This document shows, in pieces, positions 26,920 through 35,296 of a stretch of 64,000 bases of DNA. The position numbers and the translations under genes were made by a program. A model generated the notes under the pieces. That model was not told the DNA's origin and made no database searches. It saw nothing but the letters and a program-made list of their open reading frames with translations. Origin of the DNA: Balneola sp. (GTDB taxonomy: Bacteria > Bacteroidota > Rhodothermia > Balneolales > Balneolaceae); the NCBI GenBank assembly GCA_028284195.1, contig JANQSE010000008.1, forward strand, positions 124,001 to 188,000, read 5' to 3'. Within the stretch, counting starts at the first letter, position 1, and each line of letters opens with the position of its first letter.

Positions 26920-29274
26920 TTAATTTCTTAATGGTTTTCCGGTTTTTAACATGTGCTCCATTCGCGCTAAGGTCCGTTTGTCTTTCAGGCATTCAAGAAT
27001 GGCTTCTCTTTCCAGTTTTAGCAGATAGTCTTCAGAAACTTCCTGAGGCTCACTTAAATCACCACCTGATAGTACAAATGCGAGCCTTTCAACTACAACT
27101 TTATCATAATCAGTAATGAATCTGGATTCATGCATCACATAAAGCATCAGTTTCATTGCAGCCAAAGCCGTTTGCCCTAACACTTTTACACTGGTTTTTG
27201 CAGGAGGCTGATAACCTGATCTTATCAACGCCATGGCTTCTTGCTTTGCTGTTTTCAAAAGAAGATCTCTGTTCATTACTATCACATCAGAATCTTTTAG
27301 AAACCCAAGTTCTTGCGCTTTATGTGCACTATCCGAAACGACTGCCATTCCCATTGTTTTAAATGCTTCCCGAATAAATGGAAGCGGATCGGCTCCACCC
27401 TCCAGCTTAGCCATTGCTCGTTTTAATAGCTCGGTTGTTCCTCCCCCGGCAGGTATTAGGCCCACACCAACTTCAACTAAGCCCATGTACAATTCGTGGT
27501 GAGCTACCACTTTATCGGAATACAGGCAGAATTCGGTTCCACCGCCCAGTGTTCTGCCAAATGGAGCAGCCACCACGGGGAACGGGACATATCTCAACTT
27601 TACTGCTGTTCTCTGAAATCCCGTAACGGCATCTACCACCTTTTGCCAATCTCCCGATTCATGGGCTTGTAGTGCCTCCATCAAATTTGCACCGTAAGCA
27701 AAATTATCTCCATCATGCCCGATAACTAACCCCTGAAATTCTGAGGAAACTATATCCAATGATTTTTCTAACGATTGAACCAGTTCGAAACCAAGCGTGG
27801 CATTCTTAGTTTTAAATTCGAATAATGCTACCTCATCTCCCATGTCATAAAGTGCTGCCGAAGCATTTTCGAATACGGGAGCCTTTTCTTTTCTTATTCC
27901 GACTGCTTTTAATTCTCCTACAGCAGATGGGCTGGCTTTTTTGTAAGATTTTGAAGCCGGATCGTACACCATTCCATCTTTATAAAAAGTATCAAATCCA
28001 CTTGCTTTCATTTCTTTAATAAGTGCCGGTACTTCTAAGCCTTCTGCTTCCATTCTTTTAATCACGGCATCCATTCCGAGTGCATCCCAACGTTCAAAAG
28101 GACCTAATTCCCAGTTAAAGCCCCACTTCATTGCCCGATCTACATCTTGCGGGCTGTCCGAGATTTCAGGAATCCGATGAGCAGCATATAACAACAATTC
28201 GCGCTGTGTTTCCCAAATAAACCGGCCAATTTTAGTTTCACTGAATGCCAGAAACTTTAACCGTTCTCCGGTATTCCTGATCTTCCCGGCCTCTGCCAGT
28301 GTGGGATCTTCGAGCACTTGCTGCGATTCGTACTCCAGTGTTTGCGGATTTATAACCAAAAATTCTCTCTTCCTCCCTTTCTGTACTTTTTTGTAAAACC
28401 CTTCCCCTGATTTATTGCCTGTTTTACCTGAAGCAACCATCTTTTTAAACTGACTGTGCAGATCAAATACCTCCTTTTTCTCGTCTTTGGGTATGGAGGG
28501 AATAATATTATTGGCAACGTGTAACGTTACATCCAGGCCTGCCATATCGGCTGTTCTAAACGTAGCCGCTTTTGAATAACCAGTGAGCGTTCCTGTAAGT
28601 AAATCAATCTCTTCGGCACGAAAACCTCCATCAAAAAAATGTGGAAGCATACTCCCAATCGAAAAAATACCAATCCGATTTGCAATAAAATTGGGAGTAT
28701 CCTTACATAAAACCACTCCTTTTCCAAGAACTCTTTCGCAAAATTCATGCATAAAACCCGAAATTTCAGGAGCAGTGTGTTTGGTTGGAATCACTTCCAG
28801 CAACTTCATATACCGGGGTGGATTAAAGAAATGTGTTCCTATAAAGTTTTTTTTAAAATCTTCGCTGCAACCTTCCCCAATTTCAGTGATTGGTAACCCC
28901 GAAGTATTGGAACTTACGATCGCACTTTTTGACCTTACTGCTTCAATTTTTGACATCATTTCTTTTTTGATGTCCATTCTTTCAATAATTACCTCACAGA
29001 TCCAGTCAGCGTCTTTCAGCAGGTCAAAATCATCTTCAAAGTTCCCAGTTGTTATTCTTGAAGCAAATTCAGGCAGCCCGAACGGGACCGGCTTCGTCTT
29101 CAGGATTTTCCGGATGCTTTCTTCAGCGATTTTATCAGGACGATTCGGATCATCGCTTTTCAAATCAAGCAGCACAACCTGTAACCCTGCATTAACACAA
29201 TGAGCGGCTATCTGGCTACCCATTACTCCGGAACCCAATACAGCTACTTTTCTTATTCTCTTATTAATTCCCAT
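26920..29274 (-). CDS. fadN: FadN-type 3-hydroxyacyl-CoA dehydrogenase / enoyl-CoA hydratase
   Basis: 784 residues from the ATG at 29274, preceded by AGGAG; earlier TTG/ATG codons at 29298 and 29286 are possible but fit less well. The dehydrogenase half is N-terminal: VAVLGSGVMGSQIAAH near 10-25, FFNPPRYMKLLEVIP and DTPNFIANRIG near 205. The crotonase half is C-terminal, with FAYGANLMEAL, FPVVAAPFGRTLGGGTEFCLYSD and GLVEVGVGLIPAGGGTTELLKR. This order is reversed from E. coli FadB and matches Bacillus FadN, which also pairs with FadA. It overlaps the upstream acyl-CoA ligase gene by 11 bp. Confidence 0.93.
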   Translation of the reverse strand: MGINKRIRKVAVLGSGVMGSQIAAHCVNAGLQVVLLDLKSDDPNRPDKIAEESIRKILKTKPVPFGLPEFASRITTGNFEDDFDLLKDADWICEVIIERMDIKKEMMSKIEAVRSKSAIVSSNTSGLPITEIGEGCSEDFKKNFIGTHFFNPPRYMKLLEVIPTKHTAPEISGFMHEFCERVLGKGVVLCKDTPNFIANRIGIFSIGSMLPHFFDGGFRAEEIDLLTGTLTGYSKAATFRTADMAGLDVTLHVANNIIPSIPKDEKKEVFDLHSQFKKMVASGKTGNKSGEGFYKKVQKGRKREFLVINPQTLEYESQQVLEDPTLAEAGKIRNTGERLKFLAFSETKIGRFIWETQRELLLYAAHRIPEISDSPQDVDRAMKWGFNWELGPFERWDALGMDAVIKRMEAEGLEVPALIKEMKASGFDTFYKDGMVYDPASKSYKKASPSAVGELKAVGIRKEKAPVFENASAALYDMGDEVALFEFKTKNATLGFELVQSLEKSLDIVSSEFQGLVIGHDGDNFAYGANLMEALQAHESGDWQKVVDAVTGFQRTAVKLRYVPFPVVAAPFGRTLGGGTEFCLYSDKVVAHHELYMGLVEVGVGLIPAGGGTTELLKRAMAKLEGGADPLPFIREAFKTMGMAVVSDSAHKAQELGFLKDSDVIVMNRDLLLKTAKQEAMALIRSGYQPPAKTSVKVLGQTALAAMKLMLYVMHESRFITDYDKVVVERLAFVLSGGDLSEPQEVSEDYLLKLEREAILECLKDKRTLARMEHMLKTGKPLRN

Positions 29275-31069
29275 CCTTCTCCTCATAAATGCTTTCAATC
29301 AATTCTTTGTGATTTTTCATTACTCCGGCTCTTTTAATACTCATTTTAGCTGTTAATTCCCCTTTATCTATTGTAAAAAGCTCTTCGAGCAAAACAAACT
29401 TTTTTACCTGTTCCCAATGTGGAAGGTTTTTGTTCACTTTGTCCACTTCTTTTTGAATTCGGGAAATTACATGCTCACTTTTAATGCGGTTTGTACCGGG
29501 CAGGATATATCCAAAACGTTCGAATCTCTTTTCCATGTTTTTCCAGTCCGGAATAATAATAGCAGCACAAAATTTTTGCTCAGAGCCAACCACCATCGCC
29601 TGATCTATAAACCCGCTGTTGATCAACGCATTTTCAATAGGCTGCGGAGCTACATACTTTCCGGTTGAAAGTTTAAACATAGATTTCTTGCGATCTGTAA
29701 TAAACAGCCAGCCATCTTCATCCAGGTAACCTATATCGCCACTGCAAAACCAACCATCTTCGGTAAATACTTCGGCGGTTTTTTCCGGCATCTTATAATA
29801 CCCCTGCATGATATTCGGTCCTTTGATAAGAATCTCACCATCCTCTGCTATTTTAATTTCTACGTCAGTAATTGGAAGGCCTGCTGAGCCGATGCGGATC
29901 CAATCGGGCATGCTTCCTGTTGCTACCGGCGATGTTTCTGTCAGCCCATACCCCTGGCCGCACTTAAAACCAATTCCGTTAAAGAAACGCATTACAGGTG
30001 GCGAAAGAGCCGCCCCTCCAACCATCATCCCTATTAAATTACCTCCCAAACCTTCTCTGATTTTTGAAAAGACAAGTTTATCTGCAAGCTTAAACTTCAG
30101 TTTATCAATTCCGGCCGGCGGATTTTCGGTATCAAAATTCTCAGCAAGGTTTATCGACCAGTAATACAATCGTTTTTTTGCTCCGGATAGCTCCTGTCCT
30201 TTTACTTTGATTCCTGCCATAATTTTTTCAAGCAACCGGGGAACCGTAGAAAAGTAAATGGGCTTAACAGCTGCTAGGTCAAAACGAATTTCGTTTACAT
30301 CTTCAATGTAATAAATGGGCACACCTGTATGGATGTAGATATAGGATGCAATCCGCTCCAGCATATGAGCCAAAGGTAAATAAGAGAGTATTTTAGGATC
30401 TTTGTGATCGTCAGGATCGTAAGGCATTCTTTCGTATGAAGCCTGAACATTCGATGCTAAATTATTATGAGAAAGCATTACACCTTTTGGAACGCCGGTA
30501 GTCCCCGAAGTATAATTGATATTCGCAAGGTCATCGGGCTTAATCTCTGATCTCAATTTTTCCAACAGATCAGGCTGTTCTTCGATTAACGAAACTCCCA
30601 TCTGCATTACTTCTTCAAAAGAACGTAGCTTCTTGTGCTTCGACGGCTGCATAGAAATAACCGCTTCAACCGTTTCTATGCCTTTCATCAACACTTTGGT
30701 TTCCGAGAATAAATCGTCATTGGATACGATATGAATCTTAGCTTCTGAATTCTCGAGGATATACTTGATCTGATCGGCAGGCTGGGTGGTGTATATGGCT
30801 ACGTTCACCGCACCAATTGATAATACCGCCTGATCACATATCAACCATTCTGTGCTATTCTCGGAATGAATAGAAACCCTGTCTCCTTTTCTTACTCCCA
30901 GTTTGTACAACCCTGCAGCAAGATTTTTTACTTTCGTTTTAAACTCATCAACGGAGGTCTCTATCCATTCTCCCCTTCTTTTTACAGCAGAGAATATTCC
31001 TGTTTTATTTTTATTGACACCTTCGTCAATAATATTGGGTACTATGTCAGGGCTGTATTTCATAACCAT
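29264..31069 (-). CDS. Long-chain acyl-CoA synthetase (AMP-forming)
   Basis: About 601 residues from the first ATG (31069; another two codons later); a TTG 26 codons earlier is less likely. AMP-binding core motifs are YTSGTTGVPKGVMLSHNN near 185, GYGLTETSP near 375, DGWFCSGDIGYLDEDGWLFITDRKK near 440-465. This is the long-chain FadD/ACSL type with an extended C-terminal domain (RFERFGYILPG...KVNKNLPHWEQVKKF). It activates fatty acids for the beta-oxidation enzymes encoded immediately downstream. First gene of the fadD-fadN-fadA-SDR operon. Confidence 0.92.
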   Translation of the reverse strand: MVMKYSPDIVPNIIDEGVNKNKTGIFSAVKRRGEWIETSVDEFKTKVKNLAAGLYKLGVRKGDRVSIHSENSTEWLICDQAVLSIGAVNVAIYTTQPADQIKYILENSEAKIHIVSNDDLFSETKVLMKGIETVEAVISMQPSKHKKLRSFEEVMQMGVSLIEEQPDLLEKLRSEIKPDDLANINYTSGTTGVPKGVMLSHNNLASNVQASYERMPYDPDDHKDPKILSYLPLAHMLERIASYIYIHTGVPIYYIEDVNEIRFDLAAVKPIYFSTVPRLLEKIMAGIKVKGQELSGAKKRLYYWSINLAENFDTENPPAGIDKLKFKLADKLVFSKIREGLGGNLIGMMVGGAALSPPVMRFFNGIGFKCGQGYGLTETSPVATGSMPDWIRIGSAGLPITDVEIKIAEDGEILIKGPNIMQGYYKMPEKTAEVFTEDGWFCSGDIGYLDEDGWLFITDRKKSMFKLSTGKYVAPQPIENALINSGFIDQAMVVGSEQKFCAAIIIPDWKNMEKRFERFGYILPGTNRIKSEHVISRIQKEVDKVNKNLPHWEQVKKFVLLEELFTIDKGELTAKMSIKRAGVMKNHKELIESIYEEKDGN

Positions 31070-31176
31070 GTACAAATTTTTGCGCTTTTTGGTAAGTAAC
31101 ACTTTCAGCGTACATTTAAAAGAATTTTTATTTACCACATTATACAAACTTAACAGCGTTAACCAAATTTAAAACT

Positions 31177-31608
31177 ATGTTTGTTGAAGATTCACTGAAA
31201 GAAAAAGCTGAATACTATTTACATGGCACTCAAAAGCATATGGGGCATATCGTTGGCATTGAGTTTGAGCACATCGGCAGGGAAAAATTGATAGCAACTA
31301 TGCCTGTTAACGAAAGTACTGTTCAGCCCTTCAGGATTTTGCACGGAGGTGCTTCTGTGGTACTTGCCGAAACACTGGCTTCGGTGGGTGCCTGGTTCAA
31401 CCTTGATGATATACATAGCACAGCAGTTGGCGTGGAAATTAATGCCAATCACATTAGATCGGTTAAAGAAGGAGGGTTTGTGAGAGGTACTGCAACCCCA
31501 ATTAAAAAAGGGCGAAAAGTACATGTTTGGGAAACACGAATTGAAGATGAAAACAGAAAGCTGGTGTGTGTAAGCCGTTGTACGTTGGCGATTGTAAGCA
31601 GGAAATGA
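31177..31608 (+). CDS. Hotdog-fold acyl-CoA thioesterase (PaaI/MenI-like)
   Basis: 143 residues of the 4HBT hotdog family. The active-site segment is RILHGGASVVLAETLASVGAW near 49-69, where HGG and the downstream Glu match the catalytic Glu subclass (MenI/YdiI-like) rather than the Asp of PaaI. It hydrolyses acyl- or aroyl-CoA thioesters; DHNA-CoA in menaquinone synthesis is one known substrate of the subclass. Divergent from the fadD operon with about 107 bp between starts, so it may serve CoA release during fatty-acid oxidation. Confidence 0.85.
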   Translation: MFVEDSLKEKAEYYLHGTQKHMGHIVGIEFEHIGREKLIATMPVNESTVQPFRILHGGASVVLAETLASVGAWFNLDDIHSTAVGVEINANHIRSVKEGGFVRGTATPIKKGRKVHVWETRIEDENRKLVCVSRCTLAIVSRK

Positions 31609-31615
31609 TAACTGT

Positions 31616-31934
31616 TCCCGATGTGTCGGGATACGGCATAGGCAGGCCCGCCTTCCAAAGTTTTATACGGCGAACAAGCCTGCCCGATCAAGAAACAGGC
31701 TGGATCAGAATGGTGTGGATCCATCGGTCGCTCCAGCTCCTTTTGGATGACTTTTTTCTGACCCCACCCCGACAGCTATCGGGAGAGAAGAACCCGCCCG
31801 ACACTTTAAAACTTCTTCTACACTGGGTAGATTCTTCAGTGCGATAGCTCATTAACCATTCGCTATTCTTCTTCAGAATGACTGGTTATCAGGCCTGCAG
31901 GAAACCCTTGCCTACCTGCGCGAAGCTTAGGCAA
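31616..31934. repeat. Repeat-rich intergenic region with several palindromes
   Basis: The 374 bp between the thioesterase and the second acyl-CoA ligase hold no convincing gene but several palindromes: TCCCGATGTGTCGGGA (31616-31631), CCCGACAGCTATCGGG (31768-31783), and TTGCCTA/TAGGCAA (31908-31914/31928-31934). Also present are a TTCTTCAGAATGAC word related to the elements at 41.3 kb and repeated GGCAGGCC/CAGGCCTG words. Such motifs are dispersed repeats in many Bacteroidota-like genomes. The convergent layout (both neighbours end here) would also suit terminator hairpins. Confidence 0.6.
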
Positions 31935-31982
31935 AGACAGGCTTGGTTATATAAGAGATAGCACAAAGGGTAAACGAACAAG

Positions 31983-33632
31983 CTATTTTTTCCTGAACTG
32001 AACCTCTTTCCACTCGCTAAAAAGATGAGCTACCTTTCTTCTTTGGTATTTCCCTGTTGAGGTAACAGGGATATCATTTCCAAAAACAACTACCTTAGGA
32101 GTTTTTGCATGTGGAAGACTTTCTTTACAATAATCCAAAATAGCTTGTTTGTTTTCTACCTGGCCTTCTTTTAACTGAACGTAAGCACCTACTTCCTCTC
32201 CGTACCAATCGTTTTCGAAACCAACTGCAATACCTGCTTTAACACCGGGAGCTTTGTTTATAATCTCATCAATTTCGAGAGGAGCGAAGTTAATTCCTCC
32301 GCGAATAATCAATTCTTTAATTCTTCCGGTTATAAAAAAATAAGCCCTGCCCATTTCATCTTTTATGTAGAAACCTTCATCTCCACTTCTAAACCAGCCA
32401 AAAGTAAAGGCATTTTCATTCGCTTCTTTATTGTTGAAGTAACCCTTCATCACATTTACTCCACGAATCACAATTTCTCCCCGTTCACCTTCCGAAACAG
32501 GATTTCCGCTTTGATCATGAATCGCCATTTCATTAGCCGGGATTGCCACTCCGATACTGGGATATCCAAAATCTCTCATCCATTTTTTATGCTCGTCCTC
32601 TTTAACATCTAACGGAAGAAAACATGAGTAACAGGTAGTTTCGGAGAGCCCATATCCATGTACTATTCTTTTTCTGAATCTGTCTTCGAAATTTTTTGCT
32701 ACGTTTACTGTAAGTGGTCCTGCTCCACAAATGATATGACTAAACTCAGGGAGTACCGGAACCTCTTTATCATCATAAAATCCGGTTAAATACTGAAGCA
32801 GCGTGGGAACCACGCTCACAATGTTAACCTGTTCTTCTTCAATGACTGGGAAAAACTGATCCACCTGAAATTTCTGGTTCAATACTACCGATCCGCCAAC
32901 AAAGAAAGGTGTCATTAACGTAACTACGGTTCCATTTACATGGTGAATGGGTAAAACACACATCATTCTGGTTTCAGAATCAATATCGTGCCACTCGCTA
33001 ATCGAACGGGCATCTTCCAACAAGTTCTGCTGGCTAAGTACTACTCCTTTTGGATTTCCTGTGGTACCTGAAGTAAATACAATCAAGGCATCAGCTTCAG
33101 AATCAACATCAGATTCTCTTAACTCGCCTTCTTCTGATGAAAAAGAATCCGGGGCCTCACCACATTCTACAAGCTGAAGTGAGCTTAATTCAGGATTTTC
33201 CAAGACAATGTTCTTCAGCCTTGAAACATATTCATCTCTAACTAAGGCCAGTTTTACGCCCGCATTTTTCAGGATGTATTCAATCCGCTGATCGTCCTCG
33301 CTTAGATTAACAGGTACAACCACCAATCCACAAAACCAGGCAGCAAAGTACTGAATAACCGTATGCCAATGATTATGGGAAATGGTTGCGATCTTATCTC
33401 CTGCTTTCAATCCTTTTAATTGAAAAAACCGGGAGGTATTCAGAACCGCTTCATAAAACTCTCGATAAGTAAGCTGAGCACGATTGCCGTTGGAATCCCG
33501 ATAAATTAAAAATACAGCATCATTTCCAATTCCTCTTTTTAGCAACTGGACAATATTTGCACCTAACTCCGGAATTGGGATCGAAAGGCTTCGGGCATGA
33601 ACAATTTTGTCTTCTAAGTTTTTAAACTTCAT
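31983..33632 (-). CDS. AMP-dependent acyl-CoA ligase (class I, substrate unknown)
   Basis: 549 residues. ATP-binding loop VFTSGTTGNPKGVVLSQQN near 183, GYGLSETT near 325, and FRSGDEGFYIKDEMGRAYFFITGRIKELIIRGG near 415-447 are the classic A-domain motifs; the catalytic Lys lies in STGKYQRRK at the end. Shape and length fit medium/long-chain fatty-acid or aryl-carboxylate CoA ligases. It is not PaaK, which is shorter and diverges in these motifs. It begins 6 bp after the frameshifted M24 peptidase gene on the same strand; the functional link is unclear. Confidence 0.88.
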   Translation of the reverse strand: MKFKNLEDKIVHARSLSIPIPELGANIVQLLKRGIGNDAVFLIYRDSNGNRAQLTYREFYEAVLNTSRFFQLKGLKAGDKIATISHNHWHTVIQYFAAWFCGLVVVPVNLSEDDQRIEYILKNAGVKLALVRDEYVSRLKNIVLENPELSSLQLVECGEAPDSFSSEEGELRESDVDSEADALIVFTSGTTGNPKGVVLSQQNLLEDARSISEWHDIDSETRMMCVLPIHHVNGTVVTLMTPFFVGGSVVLNQKFQVDQFFPVIEEEQVNIVSVVPTLLQYLTGFYDDKEVPVLPEFSHIICGAGPLTVNVAKNFEDRFRKRIVHGYGLSETTCYSCFLPLDVKEDEHKKWMRDFGYPSIGVAIPANEMAIHDQSGNPVSEGERGEIVIRGVNVMKGYFNNKEANENAFTFGWFRSGDEGFYIKDEMGRAYFFITGRIKELIIRGGINFAPLEIDEIINKAPGVKAGIAVGFENDWYGEEVGAYVQLKEGQVENKQAILDYCKESLPHAKTPKVVVFGNDIPVTSTGKYQRRKVAHLFSEWKEVQFRKK

Positions 33633-33638
33633 CCATTA

Positions 33639-34993
33639 TCATTGTTTTGCAGGAATTCTTGGGATCGTCATAATCTCTTTTTGGCGGCCATCGATGTACC
33701 ACACTCCGGTTTCATCAAAAAAAGCATCTTCCTCCAGCATAATTCGGATTTCTTTTCCCCATTCTTCAATAAATGTAGCTGCATTAAGTTCAATTGAGTA
33801 TAGGCTGTGTTTAAGTGAAGAGGATAATCTCCACTTCCAGGAACACCTCCCTGTGCATCCCACATGCCTAAGGTTGTGCCCGCAGCATGGCCGTGATATC
33901 CAATCGGGTGAGTATAGATTGATGGCTTGATTCCTTCATCAATAGCCTGCTGCCTGGACATTTTTAACACTTCATTACCGGTTCTGCCTTCCTTGAAATT
34001 ACCTGTAAAGATATCCTGCAAGCGATTGCCGTTATCAAAGGCTTTTTTTAAATATTCGGGAACTTCCGTTTCTCCGGGACGGAGCACATACGCATGTTGT
34101 TGAGTATCGGTATTTAGTCGCAGGTACTTAACACCGAAATCCACATGAAGCAAATCTCCCGGCATGATAACGTTATTACCTGGCCGGCTGGAGAATGACC
34201 GCAGGTGGTCAAATGATTCAGGATCTGCCCGCTGGATAGATACACTTGTATGAAACCAGGTTATTAATTTTAGCTCGCGGATTTTCTCCCTGAACCACCA
34301 TACTACATCTTCGGTAGTGGTTACACCCGGTTGAATTACTTCATCAGAGAAACCCTTGTGAATAATTTTATGAGCAATCCGCACAATTTGAGGATAGATA
34401 GTCATTTCTTTTTCTGAACGGGTTTCCAGCCATCCCACTGCCAATTCTTCTGCGGAAACAATTCGATCTGAATATTTCTTTCCAATAGCTGCTTTCATTT
34501 CTTCCAGGTCGGTAGCAGCCATTCCATCAGCAAGTCCCCAGTGTTTACTTTGGTTAATTCCGATCTTTTTAGGATCCCGTTCTTCAATGATCTCTTTCAA
34601 CCGCTTCCATTGATCCGATTCTTTTTCCTTATCCCATGCTTTTTTGAAAGTTTTACCCACATCGTAACGGGCAACAGCCAAAGTTTCCACGCCTTTGTCC
34701 CCACCCTGATCGTACATCACCAAAATAGTTCTGCGCCGGGCAGCCAGCCATGTAGCAGGAAGCAGAGTTTCGATTACCGGATCCTCATTGTATTCGCGGG
34801 AAACTACCACCCACATATCAATTCCTGCATCTCTCATCAAATCTGGTAGCACTGTTTTGATCTTATCTTCCAGCAGTTTATCTATTACACCAGCCCGTTC
34901 TTTCATGGAAAGAATTTCGGGATAACCATCCTGAGCCTTGGAATCAGGAATTAGGAATAGAAGAACTAGGAATGAAAATATTAGCTTTTTCAT
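33639..34993 (-). pseudogene. M24-family metallopeptidase (Xaa-Pro aminopeptidase-like), frameshifted
   Basis: A secreted peptidase: signal peptide about 1-20 (ends SKAQ), then a creatinase-like N-terminal domain and an M24 'pita-bread' domain. Metal ligands visible are two Asp in LLHVDFGVKYLRLNTD and His in THPIGYHGHAAG. Near 33803 the frame breaks: the long frame reads HLNTAYT and then runs into nonsense, whereas another frame resumes with YSIELNAATF and continues to IPRIPAKQ and a stop at 33639. The resumed part carries both remaining Glu ligands (SIELN, RIMLEEDAFF). So one base is missing or two are extra. Either a real inactivation or a sequencing error. Confidence 0.8.
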
Positions 34994-35296
34994 AAAATGA
35001 TGTAGTTAGTTATTCAGGAATATGAAAATGTTTTAAATGGAGTTCAACTAACAAGAAGGTTCTAAATAACGCTCTCAAATAAACCCAAAAAACATCAGTA
35101 GGAAAAAATAGAAATTTACTAATCTTCATAGTCAAGAAGTTACTTGAAGCTCATTGGTATGAAGATCTTAATGTTTTTTGGCGGCTTTTGGTACTTTTGT
35201 CCGTACAAAAATACAGAAGAAGCAACTCTGATTATAGTATTTGATTGATAAACTTATTTAAACGCCACAAAGATCCTGAAACAAGTTCAGGATGAC
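34994..35296. other. Intergenic region between two peptidase genes
   Basis: About 300 bp of AT-rich sequence upstream of the M24 gene. No open frame is convincing. It ends in a 25-bp hairpin-like element (35272-35296) abutting the M61 stop codon. The M24 promoter is presumably here, but I cannot point to a specific box. Confidence 0.5.
35272..35296. repeat. Palindromic dispersed-type repeat next to the M61 gene
   Basis: ATCCTGAA (35273-35280) and TTCAGGAT (35286-35293) form an 8-bp perfect stem with loop ACAAG. The word GATCCTGAAACAAGTTCAGG resembles interspersed intergenic repeats of Bacteroidota-like genomes and shares CTGA..TGAC words with the element at 41266-41351. It lies immediately after the M61 stop and might also act as a transcript-end hairpin, although no T run follows. 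Confidence 0.6.

Noticed and set aside
28583-29203. 206-codon plus-strand open frame opposite fadN
   Set aside because: Long but fully antisense to conserved FadN sequence, and rich in Ser/Ile as expected for a complement shadow.
29275-29298. Earlier TTG/ATG starts for fadN
   Set aside because: The ATG at 29274 has AGGAG at good spacing and gives the normal short lead to the NAD-binding loop.
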